From: Candidatus Poseidoniaceae archaeon
GTDB lineage: Archaea > Thermoplasmatota > Poseidoniia > Poseidoniales > Poseidoniaceae
Assembly (NCBI GenBank): GCA_029250305.1
Contig: JAQXFM010000267.1
Coordinates: forward strand, 1-11,497
Reading direction: 5' to 3'
DNA: 11,497 nucleotides
A program made the position numbers and the translations under genes. Shown in pieces: positions 5,265 through 11,497 of this stretch (position 1 is its first letter; every line of letters begins with the position of its first letter). The notes under the pieces were generated by a model that worked only from the letters and a program-made list of their open reading frames with translations, had not been told where the DNA came from and made no database searches.

Positions 5265-6836
5265 TCAAGCGCCAATCCAACGGTAGCGGCGTGCACCTTC
5301 GTCAACGCCTTTATCGCCGATTTCGACCAAAGCGAATTCACCTTGAGGTGTGACAACGCTTTCATCTTGGAGGCCTTTGTGCAAATTCTCGTAGGTGACA
5401 TGGTCAATCGCCATGCGACCAGCCAAACGCTCGAACAAATGCCAACGGGAGACAACCTCTCGCCAGCGAGGGCTGACCTTGCCTTCGAACACCTTTGCTT
5501 TGGCGCCCGAACCATAACCGCACAATCCGAACAAAGTGTTGTCGAGGTTGCAATTTTCTTCAAGATCCGACTCGAACGTCGACATGAGTGCAAGGAAAAT
5601 CGAACCAGTGTACTGGTTGCCAATCAGACTGCTTGCTCGCTGACCCTTCTCGATTCGGCTCTTATGGAACTCAATGTACTCCGTTGTTTTCGAGATAGAG
5701 CGGCGGTATCCATCCATTGCTTTCTCCCAAATTTCGATGATTTGCGGGTCCTCTGAATCATGGAAGGCGGGCATGGGGCCAATTTGCTCTGCGACCGCAG
5801 CCCACATCTCGGTGTCTTCTCGATCGTGACGGAAGATGTCGGGGAACATCCGCTTTGCTTGGAAAGCGTATGGAAGGTGCATGATAATCCTCGACCATTG
5901 TTCTGTCATTCGCTCATCTTCACCGTGGGTGTAACGCCCTTGGCGTTCAGCTTTCTCAGCAAAGTTGTGGAAGGCCTGACGCACAGCGGATTGGTAGCAC
6001 CGGTTGGAGAATTGGCCGTCGAAAATTGGTTCATCTCTGTGGACACTGACGCTGGTTTCGCCGTGAGAGAAAATTCCCAACTTGCGAACCGTTGATTCTG
6101 GTAAATGGCGAATCATTCGATCGACAAGGCCCTTTTTCACGGTTTGACCGGTCTCTTGGGCCAACTGAAGAACGTTGGAGATCACTGTACGAAGGGTCAC
6201 TTCGCGGCGTGGTTTGAAGAAATCGTGGACGGGCGTCGTGGAGACACCGATGCAATCTGGAATTTCAAGGAGCCTTGGGTTTCGTCGTATCAACAACGCT
6301 CCACCGCCGGCACCTTGTGTGTATTCACCGGAAGATTCCAATGCATACTTTGCATTGTCAGAAAAAATCACGATGCCAACTCGTTCGTCGTGTTCGGTTG
6401 ACCGAGCCACCCAATCGAGGGTGGTGTGAAGGGCGTCAACTGCACCGATGCATGCGAAGGTCATGTCGACAACATCGCAGTTTCGAAAGCATTCGGAACC
6501 ATAGCGTTCCTCATACCGTTGCGTAAGCATATCGACGATGTAGGTGGCTGTTGGCTTTGCACCATCCAAAGCGGATTCAGTGCCGAGGTACATTCGTCCA
6601 ATGGTGTTCGGATCCAATCCGTTTCGGTCGATGATTTGCATGACAGCCATGGCGCCCATGGTTGCAGTGTCTTCGTGAACATCTGGAATGGCCATTGCTT
6701 CAAGGCCAAGTCCCTTGTTCAACTTACCAAAATCAGCACCCCGCAATTCAGCGAAATCCCTCATGTCCATGTACAAACGAGGGAAGTGAATGGCGATGTC
6801 ATCAATCCCGACGCAAATCTGACTCTCGGTTCCCAT
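5265..6836 (-). CDS. mvaS: Hydroxymethylglutaryl-CoA synthase, long Bacteroidota-like form
   Basis: HMG-CoA synthase condenses acetyl-CoA with acetoacetyl-CoA to make HMG-CoA, the entry to the mevalonate pathway that supplies archaeal isoprenoid lipids. Positions here count from a frame that begins two codons earlier with TTG (6842); I prefer the ATG at 6836, giving 523 residues. The catalytic set is visible: Glu89 in LGTESALDGAK, nucleophile Cys131 in TFACIGAVDAL, and His322 in MHLPYAFQAKRM. Other family blocks are EYTQGAGGGALL (173-184), VHDFFKP (205-211), FDGQFSNRCY (274-283), SSLIGNQYTGSIF (404-416) and GYGSGAKAKVFEG (442-454). It is longer than typical archaeal (about 350) or Gram-positive (about 390) enzymes. 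The 'ACIG.VDAL' and 'MHLPY.FQ..RM' blocks and the end ARRYRWIG resemble, from memory, the long enzymes of Bacteroidota, suggesting old transfer. It has its own TATA-like box and a 72-base gap from the thermosome gene. Confidence 0.92.
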   Translation of the reverse strand: MGTESQICVGIDDIAIHFPRLYMDMRDFAELRGADFGKLNKGLGLEAMAIPDVHEDTATMGAMAVMQIIDRNGLDPNTIGRMYLGTESALDGAKPTATYIVDMLTQRYEERYGSECFRNCDVVDMTFACIGAVDALHTTLDWVARSTEHDERVGIVIFSDNAKYALESSGEYTQGAGGGALLIRRNPRLLEIPDCIGVSTTPVHDFFKPRREVTLRTVISNVLQLAQETGQTVKKGLVDRMIRHLPESTVRKLGIFSHGETSVSVHRDEPIFDGQFSNRCYQSAVRQAFHNFAEKAERQGRYTHGEDERMTEQWSRIIMHLPYAFQAKRMFPDIFRHDREDTEMWAAVAEQIGPMPAFHDSEDPQIIEIWEKAMDGYRRSISKTTEYIEFHKSRIEKGQRASSLIGNQYTGSIFLALMSTFESDLEENCNLDNTLFGLCGYGSGAKAKVFEGKVSPRWREVVSRWHLFERLAGRMAIDHVTYENLHKGLQDESVVTPQGEFALVEIGDKGVDEGARRYRWIGA

Positions 6837-6859
6837 CAGCAAAAGGTCTCAGCAACCCC

Positions 6860-6867
6860 TATTTGAA
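6860..6867 (-). promoter_or_regulatory. TATA-like box for mvaS
   Basis: TTCAAATA on the minus strand lies 24-31 bases before the ATG at 6836, the distance for a leaderless archaeal transcript. This supports that ATG over the TTG six bases upstream and indicates transcription apart from the thermosome gene. Confidence 0.5.
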
Positions 6868-6883
6868 GGACCATCCTGTGTTG

Positions 6884-6905
6884 AAAACCAATCGGTCTGT
6901 TTGGT
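6884..6905 (-). terminator. Possible terminator after the thermosome gene
   Basis: Four bases after the thermosome stop, the minus strand has ACCAA and TTGGT arms around a 9-base loop, followed directly by TTTC so that a run of four T sits at the stem's end. The stem is short, so this is a weak call. Confidence 0.3.
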
Positions 6906-6908
6906 GGG

Positions 6909-8501
6909 TCAATCCATTTCGGGGACATCCGCCATGACGGGGTCTTGCTTTGCCCACAACACATCATCAATTCGAAGCACTGAAATGGCAGCTTCTGTCG
7001 CTCCCGTAATGCCTTGGTCAATGATGAGCAGTGGCTCGATAACGCCCTGCGTAAGCATGTTTTCTGGCTTGCGATGAATCACATCAAGGCCGATATGATC
7101 TGAAGATGACGCTGGGGCGTTCGATTGAGCTGCCACGAGGTTGAGCAAGGTGTCAATTGGGTCAAGACCAGCGTTCTCCGCCAACACGCGTGGAATCACT
7201 TCCAAAGCATCAGCAAACGCTTCGACGCCCAATTGTTCCCGGCCAGGAATGGATTCAGCATACCGTCGGAGTCGTCGAGCAAGGGCCACTTGTGTTGCGC
7301 CCCCTCCTGCGACAAGCCGAGCATCTTCGACAAGTTGGCATGCAACGCCCAACGCATCAGCAAAACTGCGCTCGACTTCGCCAAGCACGGCTTCTGTGCT
7401 GCCGCGGGCGATGAAAGTAGCCCCACCTTCTTCTGTTTCAACAATCCAGTGAACCGTTCCGGCCCATGTTTCATTTTTACTCGAAATGAAAGCGCCCAAG
7501 TCTGCACTTGAAGCGCGCTTGACATCGTGAACCAGGGTCGCCCCACAGCCTCGGGCGAGCAAATCTAAATCGGAGCGAGCAACCCGCCTGAAGGCTTTGA
7601 TTCCAGCATCGGTGAGCATCATGCGAACGTCATCATCGATGCCTTCTTTGCAAGCAAGCAGATCAACACCGAGCGATTTGAGTTGAGCAACCTGTTGTTC
7701 GAGCAATTCTGTTTCTTTCGCTCTAAACGCATCGAGCACACCCGTTGAGGTGACGTTGAGTTTGACGCTTCCCATCATTGAACGGCGTTCAATGCCCCCG
7801 TCAATGAGCAAAATCTTGCCGCCCTTGATGTGGCGAGGCATGTCCTTGTGGATTCTGTTCTTCGCCAACACGAGTCCAGTGACAAGGTTGCTATCACCGA
7901 TGGTTCCACCGGATTGTGGGAGGATTTTCACACGGGTCGGGTCGGCTTGTGGGCCTCGCTCGGTGCTCACGAGAACGGCTTCTGCGGCATCGAGGGCGAG
8001 TTGTGCCAGCAATGCTTGCATGCTTTCGTGACCCTTTCCGGTCAAGCAAGTTTTCGTTGCCAGCAATTGGTGGGAGCGATCTGAAGCGAAGGAAAGAGCG
8101 CTCAATTCCGACCTTGCGTGTTCTTCCGCCATTCGGAAGCCTCGAGCAATGGTGGCAGGGTGGACGCCCTGTGTCACAAGGTGCCATGCGTTCTGCAACA
8201 TTTCTGCGCTGAGCAAAACGGTCGAAGTGGTCCCATCTCGTGCAATTTTATCTTGAACCGAAGAGGCGTTAATGATCATCTTCGCCACGGGGTGTTCCAC
8301 TTTCGCCGATTCAAGAACAGTCACACCATCGTTGGTAACCATGGTGCGTCCGTCATCATCGATCAGAAGCTTATCCAAGCCACGGGGGCCAAGCGTGGAG
8401 CGCACTGCTCCAGCCAGTGCCAAAGCGGCCTGAATGTTCTTTTGAAGCGCACCTCGACCGGTCGACCGGTCGGTGTCCTTCAGGATTGGAACATCGCTCA
8501 T
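6909..8501 (-). CDS. ths: Thermosome subunit (group II chaperonin), divergent
   Basis: This subunit of the archaeal two-ring chaperonin folds proteins in a closed chamber driven by ATP. At 530 residues it has the family length. The ATP-binding equatorial motifs are STLGPRGLDKLL (35-46), NDGVT (57-61), RDGTT (88-92, Asp89 kept), the catalytic Asp382 in SFADAL and GGGAT (399-403). The apical domain and its helical protrusion lie around 200-345, with LLIDGGIERR (231-240), CKEGIDD (284-290) and FRRVARSDLDLLARGCGA (304-321). Two things are odd. The Gly before the conserved Asp of GDGTT is Arg88, and the tail ends in DVPEMD without the Gly-Gly-Met repeats seen in many thermosomes. It may be one of several paralogues. 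A TATA-like box and an inverted repeat precede it. It lies 61 bases after dnaK, so read-through from that operon is also possible. Confidence 0.94.
   Translation of the reverse strand: MSDVPILKDTDRSTGRGALQKNIQAALALAGAVRSTLGPRGLDKLLIDDDGRTMVTNDGVTVLESAKVEHPVAKMIINASSVQDKIARDGTTSTVLLSAEMLQNAWHLVTQGVHPATIARGFRMAEEHARSELSALSFASDRSHQLLATKTCLTGKGHESMQALLAQLALDAAEAVLVSTERGPQADPTRVKILPQSGGTIGDSNLVTGLVLAKNRIHKDMPRHIKGGKILLIDGGIERRSMMGSVKLNVTSTGVLDAFRAKETELLEQQVAQLKSLGVDLLACKEGIDDDVRMMLTDAGIKAFRRVARSDLDLLARGCGATLVHDVKRASSADLGAFISSKNETWAGTVHWIVETEEGGATFIARGSTEAVLGEVERSFADALGVACQLVEDARLVAGGGATQVALARRLRRYAESIPGREQLGVEAFADALEVIPRVLAENAGLDPIDTLLNLVAAQSNAPASSSDHIGLDVIHRKPENMLTQGVIEPLLIIDQGITGATEAAISVLRIDDVLWAKQDPVMADVPEMD
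8455..8472. repeat. 18-bp perfect palindrome inside the thermosome start region
   Basis: CGACCGGTCGACCGGTCG equals its own reverse complement and is also two tandem copies of CGACCGGT. It covers codons 10-16 (Thr-Asp-Arg-Ser-Thr-Gly-Arg), 30-47 bases after the start. It may be a by-product of coding or a binding site within the gene. Confidence 0.6.
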
Positions 8502-8523
8502 AGCACAGCCACCCGACTTCTCG

Positions 8524-8530
8524 ACATAAG
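8524..8530 (-). promoter_or_regulatory. TATA-like box for the thermosome gene
   Basis: CTTATGT on the minus strand is 23-29 bases before the ATG at 8501, consistent with a leaderless transcript. The match to an archaeal TATA box is moderate. Confidence 0.35.
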
Positions 8531-8533
8531 GTC

Positions 8534-8556
8534 AACTCTTGACACTTTCAAGAGTT
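8534..8556. promoter_or_regulatory. 9-bp perfect inverted repeat between dnaK and the thermosome gene
   Basis: AACTCTTGA (8534-8542) and TCAAGAGTT (8548-8556) pair perfectly around a 5-base loop. The repeat begins six bases after the dnaK stop and ends three bases before the thermosome TATA-like box, over the expected TFB recognition element. It could be a hairpin that ends or protects the dnaK message, or an operator for the thermosome promoter. There is no T-tract after it, so an operator or mRNA-stabilising role seems at least as likely as termination. Confidence 0.55.
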
Positions 8557-8562
8557 CGCCGC

Positions 8563-10455
8563 TCAATCTTCGTCGTCTTCGACAACTTCGAAGTCTGCAT
8601 CGACCACGTCGTCGCCACCAACGTTGATGTCACCATCATCGCCAGAACCGTCTTGCTCAGCCATTTCTGCAGCTGCTGCTTCGTAGAGCTTTGCAGACAC
8701 AGCGTGCATTGCTTCTTCGACTTCCTTGACCTTGGCTTGAATGGCCGCGTCATCGATGGAGTCGAGGTCCAACGGCTTTCCGTCATCGTCCTGGACCATC
8801 TTTTCGAGTTCATCGAGGTGAGCCTTGACCGGATCGGTTTCAGCGTCATCCAATTTGTCAGCCGATTCATCGAGGGTTCGACGGGTTTGGTAGACCACTT
8901 GGTCTGCCATGTTTCGGAGTTCAACCTTGGCCTTGCGGAGTTGGTCTTCTTCTGCGAATTTCTCGGCTTCTTCAATCTTGGACTGAATTTCATCTTCCGA
9001 GAGCGATGTTTGTGCTTCAATCTTAACCGACTGCTCCTTTCCGGTGCCCATGTCCTTTGCACTGACATTGACAATTCCGTTTGCATCGATGTCGAAGGTC
9101 ACTTCGATTTGAGGGGTGCCACGAGGTGCGGCGGGGATGCCCATCAGGGTGAATTCACCGAGGGTCACGTTGTCCTTCGCGAAGTTTCGCTCACCTTGGA
9201 GGACGTGAATGGTCACCGCTGGTTGGTTATCACTCGCTGTCGAGTAAATCTCAGAGCGGCGGGCAGGGATCGTGGTGTTTCGTTCAATCATGGTGGTCAT
9301 GACGCCGCCGAGGGTCTCAATGCCCAAGGTGAGTGGGGTCACGTCGAGCAGGAGAATGTCAGAGACGCCTTCGTCTCCAGCGATGATTCCTGCTTGCAGT
9401 GCAGCACCCATAGCCACTGCTTCGTCTGGATTGATGCCTTTGTATGGCGCTTTTCCGGCTTCCTTTTCAACGGCTTCTTGGACCGCTGGAACTCGGGTCG
9501 AACCTCCGACGAGGATGACTTTGTCGACATCGCCCTTCTTGACTCCTGCATCCTTCATGGCCTGACGAGTTGGGCCCATGGTTGCTTCAATGAGCTTCGA
9601 AATGAGGTCTTCGAATTTGGCTCGACTGAGGGTCATGTCCATGTGTTCCGGTTGTCCATCTCGCATGGTGATGAACGGGAGATTGATTTGTGTTTGCTGG
9701 GTTCCAGAAAGTTCGATCTTCGCCTTTTCTGCCGCTTCCTTCAATCGGGACATGGCCTGTGCATCTTTGCTGAGGTCGATGCCAGTATCTCGCTTGAATT
9801 CTGCAACCATCCACTTGATCACGAGATCGTCGAAATCGTCGCCACCGAGTTTGTTGTTTCCGGCTGTTGCCTTGACTTCGATTTGTGGTTGTCCATCGAC
9901 TTGGTAAATTTCCAAAACTGAAACGTCGAAAGTACCGCCGCCCAAATCATAGACGAGGATTGTTTGGTCTTCCCCTTTGTCAACACCGTATGCCAATGCA
10001 GCAGCAGTCGGTTCGTTGATGATTCGCAACACTTCCAATCCTGCAATTCGTCCTGCGTCCTTGGTGGCTGTTCGTTGTGCATCCGTGAAGTATGCAGGGC
10101 AGGTGATGACGGCTTGCTTGACTTCGTGGCCAAGGTAAGCCTCTGCGTCAGCCTTCAACTTCTGAAGGATGAAAGCTGAGATTTCTTGAGGCGTGTAGTC
10201 TGTGCCGTCCACGTTTGTCTTCCAGTCGGTCCCCATGTGACGCTTGACCGAAATCATGGTGCGATCGGTGTTGGTCACGGCCTGTCGCTTGGCTGTGACA
10301 CCAATCATTCGCTCGCTGCCGTCTTTGGCAAAAGCAACCACAGAGGGTGTTGTTCGTGCGCCTTCTGCGTTCGATATGACGACGGGTTCTCCGTTTTCGA
10401 TGGTCGCTACGCAGCTGTTTGTTGTTCCTAAATCAATTCCAATTACTTTGCTCAT
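8563..10455 (-). CDS. dnaK: Molecular chaperone DnaK (Hsp70)
   Basis: Hsp70 binds exposed hydrophobic stretches of client proteins in an ATP-driven cycle, normally with DnaJ and GrpE. The 630 residues are full length. The nucleotide-binding domain (about 1-365) shows GIDLGTTNS (6-14), the catalytic lysine in VKRHMG (Lys71), INEPTAAALAYG (146-157), VYDLGGGTFDVS (168-179) and LVGGSTRVP (315-323). The linker is DILLLDVTPLTLG (366-378). The substrate-binding beta domain reaches about residue 485, and a helical lid follows, ending in an acidic tail (DADFEVVEDDED). Between residues 70 and 100 the protein lacks the roughly 24-residue insert of proteobacterial DnaK, so it is of the Gram-positive/archaeal type, a family thought to have entered archaea from bacteria. 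It is 23 bases after the Hsp20-like gene, with a strong ribosome site, implying one operon. The long open frame on the other strand is a coding shadow. Confidence 0.98.
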   Translation of the reverse strand: MSKVIGIDLGTTNSCVATIENGEPVVISNAEGARTTPSVVAFAKDGSERMIGVTAKRQAVTNTDRTMISVKRHMGTDWKTNVDGTDYTPQEISAFILQKLKADAEAYLGHEVKQAVITCPAYFTDAQRTATKDAGRIAGLEVLRIINEPTAAALAYGVDKGEDQTILVYDLGGGTFDVSVLEIYQVDGQPQIEVKATAGNNKLGGDDFDDLVIKWMVAEFKRDTGIDLSKDAQAMSRLKEAAEKAKIELSGTQQTQINLPFITMRDGQPEHMDMTLSRAKFEDLISKLIEATMGPTRQAMKDAGVKKGDVDKVILVGGSTRVPAVQEAVEKEAGKAPYKGINPDEAVAMGAALQAGIIAGDEGVSDILLLDVTPLTLGIETLGGVMTTMIERNTTIPARRSEIYSTASDNQPAVTIHVLQGERNFAKDNVTLGEFTLMGIPAAPRGTPQIEVTFDIDANGIVNVSAKDMGTGKEQSVKIEAQTSLSEDEIQSKIEEAEKFAEEDQLRKAKVELRNMADQVVYQTRRTLDESADKLDDAETDPVKAHLDELEKMVQDDDGKPLDLDSIDDAAIQAKVKEVEEAMHAVSAKLYEAAAAEMAEQDGSGDDGDINVGGDDVVDADFEVVEDDED

Positions 10456-10459
10456 TTTT

Positions 10460-10468
10460 TCACTTCCT
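10460..10468 (-). promoter_or_regulatory. Shine-Dalgarno motif AGGAAGTGA for dnaK
   Basis: AGGAAGTGA matches eight of nine consensus bases and ends four bases before the ATG at 10455. It lies wholly inside the 23-base gap after the Hsp20-like gene, as expected for a downstream operon gene. Confidence 0.65.
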
Positions 10469-10478
10469 TATTTTGTTT

Positions 10479-11168
10479 TCAAAAGATGGGGATACCACCG
10501 TCGTCTTCGTCGTCATCATCGTCGGAGTCACCCAAATCGATGCTGACGTCTGGTGCCTCAATGACCGTGTCGTCGTCTTCGACGGCAGAGCCTTGTGGCG
10601 TGAGTTTGAGGGTGATGTCGAGGATTCCGTTGTTCAACGACCAATCAACCAAGTTCTCGCACTGATGCGGGAGGTCGATTTTGGCGAGTGGGGATTGCAT
10701 TGTATCCTTGATGACCTCGATGCGGTTGCCCTGGCGAACGAGCGCAAGTTCTAGTTCGCTTTGCTCCACTTCGCCCCGCAGGGTGAAGTCGACCGTCACT
10801 GCCATGTTCCAGCCTTCGAGGTACACATCGTTCGCTGGAATGTTGATGATGTCGTCTGGCTCATCCACCTTTGGCGCTTTGATCTCGACTGGGCTGGCAT
10901 CGACTTGAACATCCATGCCAAGGTTGGAGAGAATGTCTTCCATGGATTTTCCAGATTGGAACATCTTGGCAAGGTGAGAGAGATCGAAATTGAAATTCAC
11001 ATCGCCTTTTGCGATTTTTTCAGCATCCAGCCCCATGTTTTCAAACTGGGAACGGAACTGTTCCATCATGCCACGGATTTGTTCTTTATCCATGTTCATG
11101 CCCATGTTTCGGAACATTTCCACAAGTTGCTCAATCAGTTTTTCTTCCCAATCTTCACCGCTTGTCAT
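10479..11168 (-). CDS. Hsp20/alpha-crystallin-like small heat-shock protein
   Basis: This protein probably holds unfolding proteins until DnaK can refold them. It has 229 residues in three parts. The N-terminal 1-50 is amphipathic and Met-rich (EMFRNMGMNMDKEQ). The region of about 115-190 is rich in beta strands and ends in DWSLNNGILDITLKL (175-189), which matches the alpha-crystallin ending 'A.+.NGVL.ITLPK'; LAKIDLPHQ (161-169) corresponds to its 'R.f.LP'. After an Asp/Glu run (214-223), the protein ends in IPIF, whose I-x-I form is the C-terminal motif used by small heat-shock proteins to assemble oligomers. The similarity is by motif and pattern, so the family call is an inference. The start is ATG 11168, supported by GGTGA four bases before; an in-frame TTG lies one codon upstream. 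It leads the operon with dnaK and diverges from a lipoprotein gene. Confidence 0.7.
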   Translation of the reverse strand: MTSGEDWEEKLIEQLVEMFRNMGMNMDKEQIRGMMEQFRSQFENMGLDAEKIAKGDVNFNFDLSHLAKMFQSGKSMEDILSNLGMDVQVDASPVEIKAPKVDEPDDIINIPANDVYLEGWNMAVTVDFTLRGEVEQSELELALVRQGNRIEVIKDTMQSPLAKIDLPHQCENLVDWSLNNGILDITLKLTPQGSAVEDDDTVIEAPDVSIDLGDSDDDDDEDDGGIPIF

Positions 11169-11172
11169 CAAC

Positions 11173-11177
11173 TCACC
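11173..11177 (-). promoter_or_regulatory. Shine-Dalgarno motif GGTGA for the Hsp20-like gene
   Basis: GGTGA ends four bases before the ATG at 11168, the same register as the dnaK site. It favours that ATG over the adjacent TTG at 11171. Confidence 0.5.
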
Positions 11178-11180
11178 ATT

Positions 11181-11209
11181 CCACTACTGAACCATCAGTT
11201 ACATAGTGG
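11181..11209. promoter_or_regulatory. Inverted repeat near the predicted start site of the Hsp20-dnaK operon
   Basis: CCACTA (11181-11186) and TAGTGG (11204-11209) are perfect arms, with a nested ACTG/CAGT pair inside (11186-11189, 11196-11199). From the TATA-like box at 11224-11231, transcription should start around 11200, so the repeat spans the start site. It may be an operator for a heat-shock repressor. The full hairpin would not be in the message. Confidence 0.35.
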
Positions 11210-11223
11210 CGTGCGAGTCACCC

Positions 11224-11231
11224 TATATCAA
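11224..11231 (-). promoter_or_regulatory. TATA-like box for the Hsp20-like/dnaK operon
   Basis: TTGATATA, followed by GGG, lies 56-63 bases before the ATG. It predicts a leader of about 30 bases that would carry the GGTGA ribosome site. The element resembles the one before pyrG (TTGATATGGG). Confidence 0.45.
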
Positions 11232-11327
11232 GTTCACGAAATCACAGCCGTTGACTTGTGAGGCGACGATTCCACGGAAAGCGAAGCCATAAGAGGGGAA
11301 GAGGTTGGCCTAAAGTTGGGGACCCAT

Positions 11328-11497
11328 ATGACAAACTCCGTTCGAGCCTTTGGCCTGATTGCATTGATGATGCTCGCACCCCTTGCTGGTTGTTTTGGCG
11401 AAGCAGAAAACAGCAGTGATTCAAAAGACGATGTCCTCAAAATCGATTTCCAGCCAGCAGGCGACCTACCACTCCGTGCTGGCGAGTGGCACACATT
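11328..11497 (+). CDS. Secreted lipoprotein, N-terminal part (runs off the right edge)
   Basis: The frame starts at ATG 11328 and remains open to the end of the window, giving 56 residues. It begins MTNSVRAFG, followed by a hydrophobic stretch and the lipobox LAGC (19-22), so Cys22 is the likely lipid-anchored residue after signal-peptide cleavage. A polar Glu/Ser/Asp-rich linker (24-36) follows, then the start of a folded domain (VLKIDFQPAGDLPLRAGEW). This fits a protein exported and tethered outside the membrane, possibly binding a substrate, but the domain is cut off and the function cannot be told. It diverges from the Hsp20-like gene. A clear promoter in the 159-base spacer is not obvious; CATAAG near 11288 is a weak candidate. 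Confidence 0.75.
   Translation, partial: MTNSVRAFGLIALMMLAPLAGCFGEAENSSDSKDDVLKIDFQPAGDLPLRAGEWHT

Noticed and set aside
8539..9921. A 460-codon open frame on the plus strand opposite dnaK
   Set aside because: Long antisense frames opposite dnaK are a known result of its codon pattern. The translation is Cys/Phe/His-rich with no domain, and the sense gene is beyond doubt.
1..11497. tRNA, rRNA, CRISPR array, insertion sequence or integrase
   Set aside because: No cloverleaf arms, regularly spaced repeats, transposase motifs or terminal inverted repeats were found by eye on either strand. A covariance-model scan was not possible.

Overview
The window looks like a chromosomal segment of a marine euryarchaeon, most likely Marine Group II (Candidatus Poseidoniales). 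This is inferred from content. There is a group II chaperonin (thermosome) beside a bacterial-type DnaK, a Bacteroidota-like HMG-CoA synthase for the archaeal mevalonate pathway, TATA-like boxes 23-32 bases before several start codons (leaderless archaeal style), and Shine-Dalgarno motifs where a leader or operon is expected. There is no rRNA, tRNA, CRISPR array, insertion sequence or integrase, so the lineage is not certain.

Left part (1-2446), all on the minus strand. A truncated unknown gene (1-129) follows, by two bases, an AT-rich gene for a multi-span membrane protein (132-995). Next comes a 304-residue YjdF/DUF2238-like membrane protein (1182-2096). The 350 bases between it and pyrG hold a probable 51-codon gene with a Cys-rich tail (2209-2364), its promoter, a dyad at the promoter of the 304-residue gene, and a possible terminator.

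Middle part (2447-6836). pyrG (CTP synthase) and tdh (L-threonine 3-dehydrogenase) diverge from a 131-base region that carries a near-perfect inverted repeat. tdh converges on an HMG-CoA synthase gene with only two bases between their stop codons. tdh feeds threonine carbon toward glycine and acetyl-CoA, and HMG-CoA synthase uses acetyl-CoA for isoprenoid lipid synthesis. Co-regulation is not shown.

Right part (6909-11168) is a proteostasis block on the minus strand, read in the order Hsp20-like protein, DnaK, thermosome. The first two are 23 bases apart and share the same ribosome-site register. The thermosome gene follows after 61 bases that hold a perfect 9-bp inverted repeat and a TATA-like box of its own. 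No grpE or dnaJ lies in the window. The window ends in the first 56 codons of a plus-strand lipoprotein gene diverging from the Hsp20-like gene.

I found no clearly new defence or mobile system. The best leads are the Cys-tail microprotein, the AT-rich membrane gene with its coupled partner, and the dyads at the tdh and chaperone promoters.
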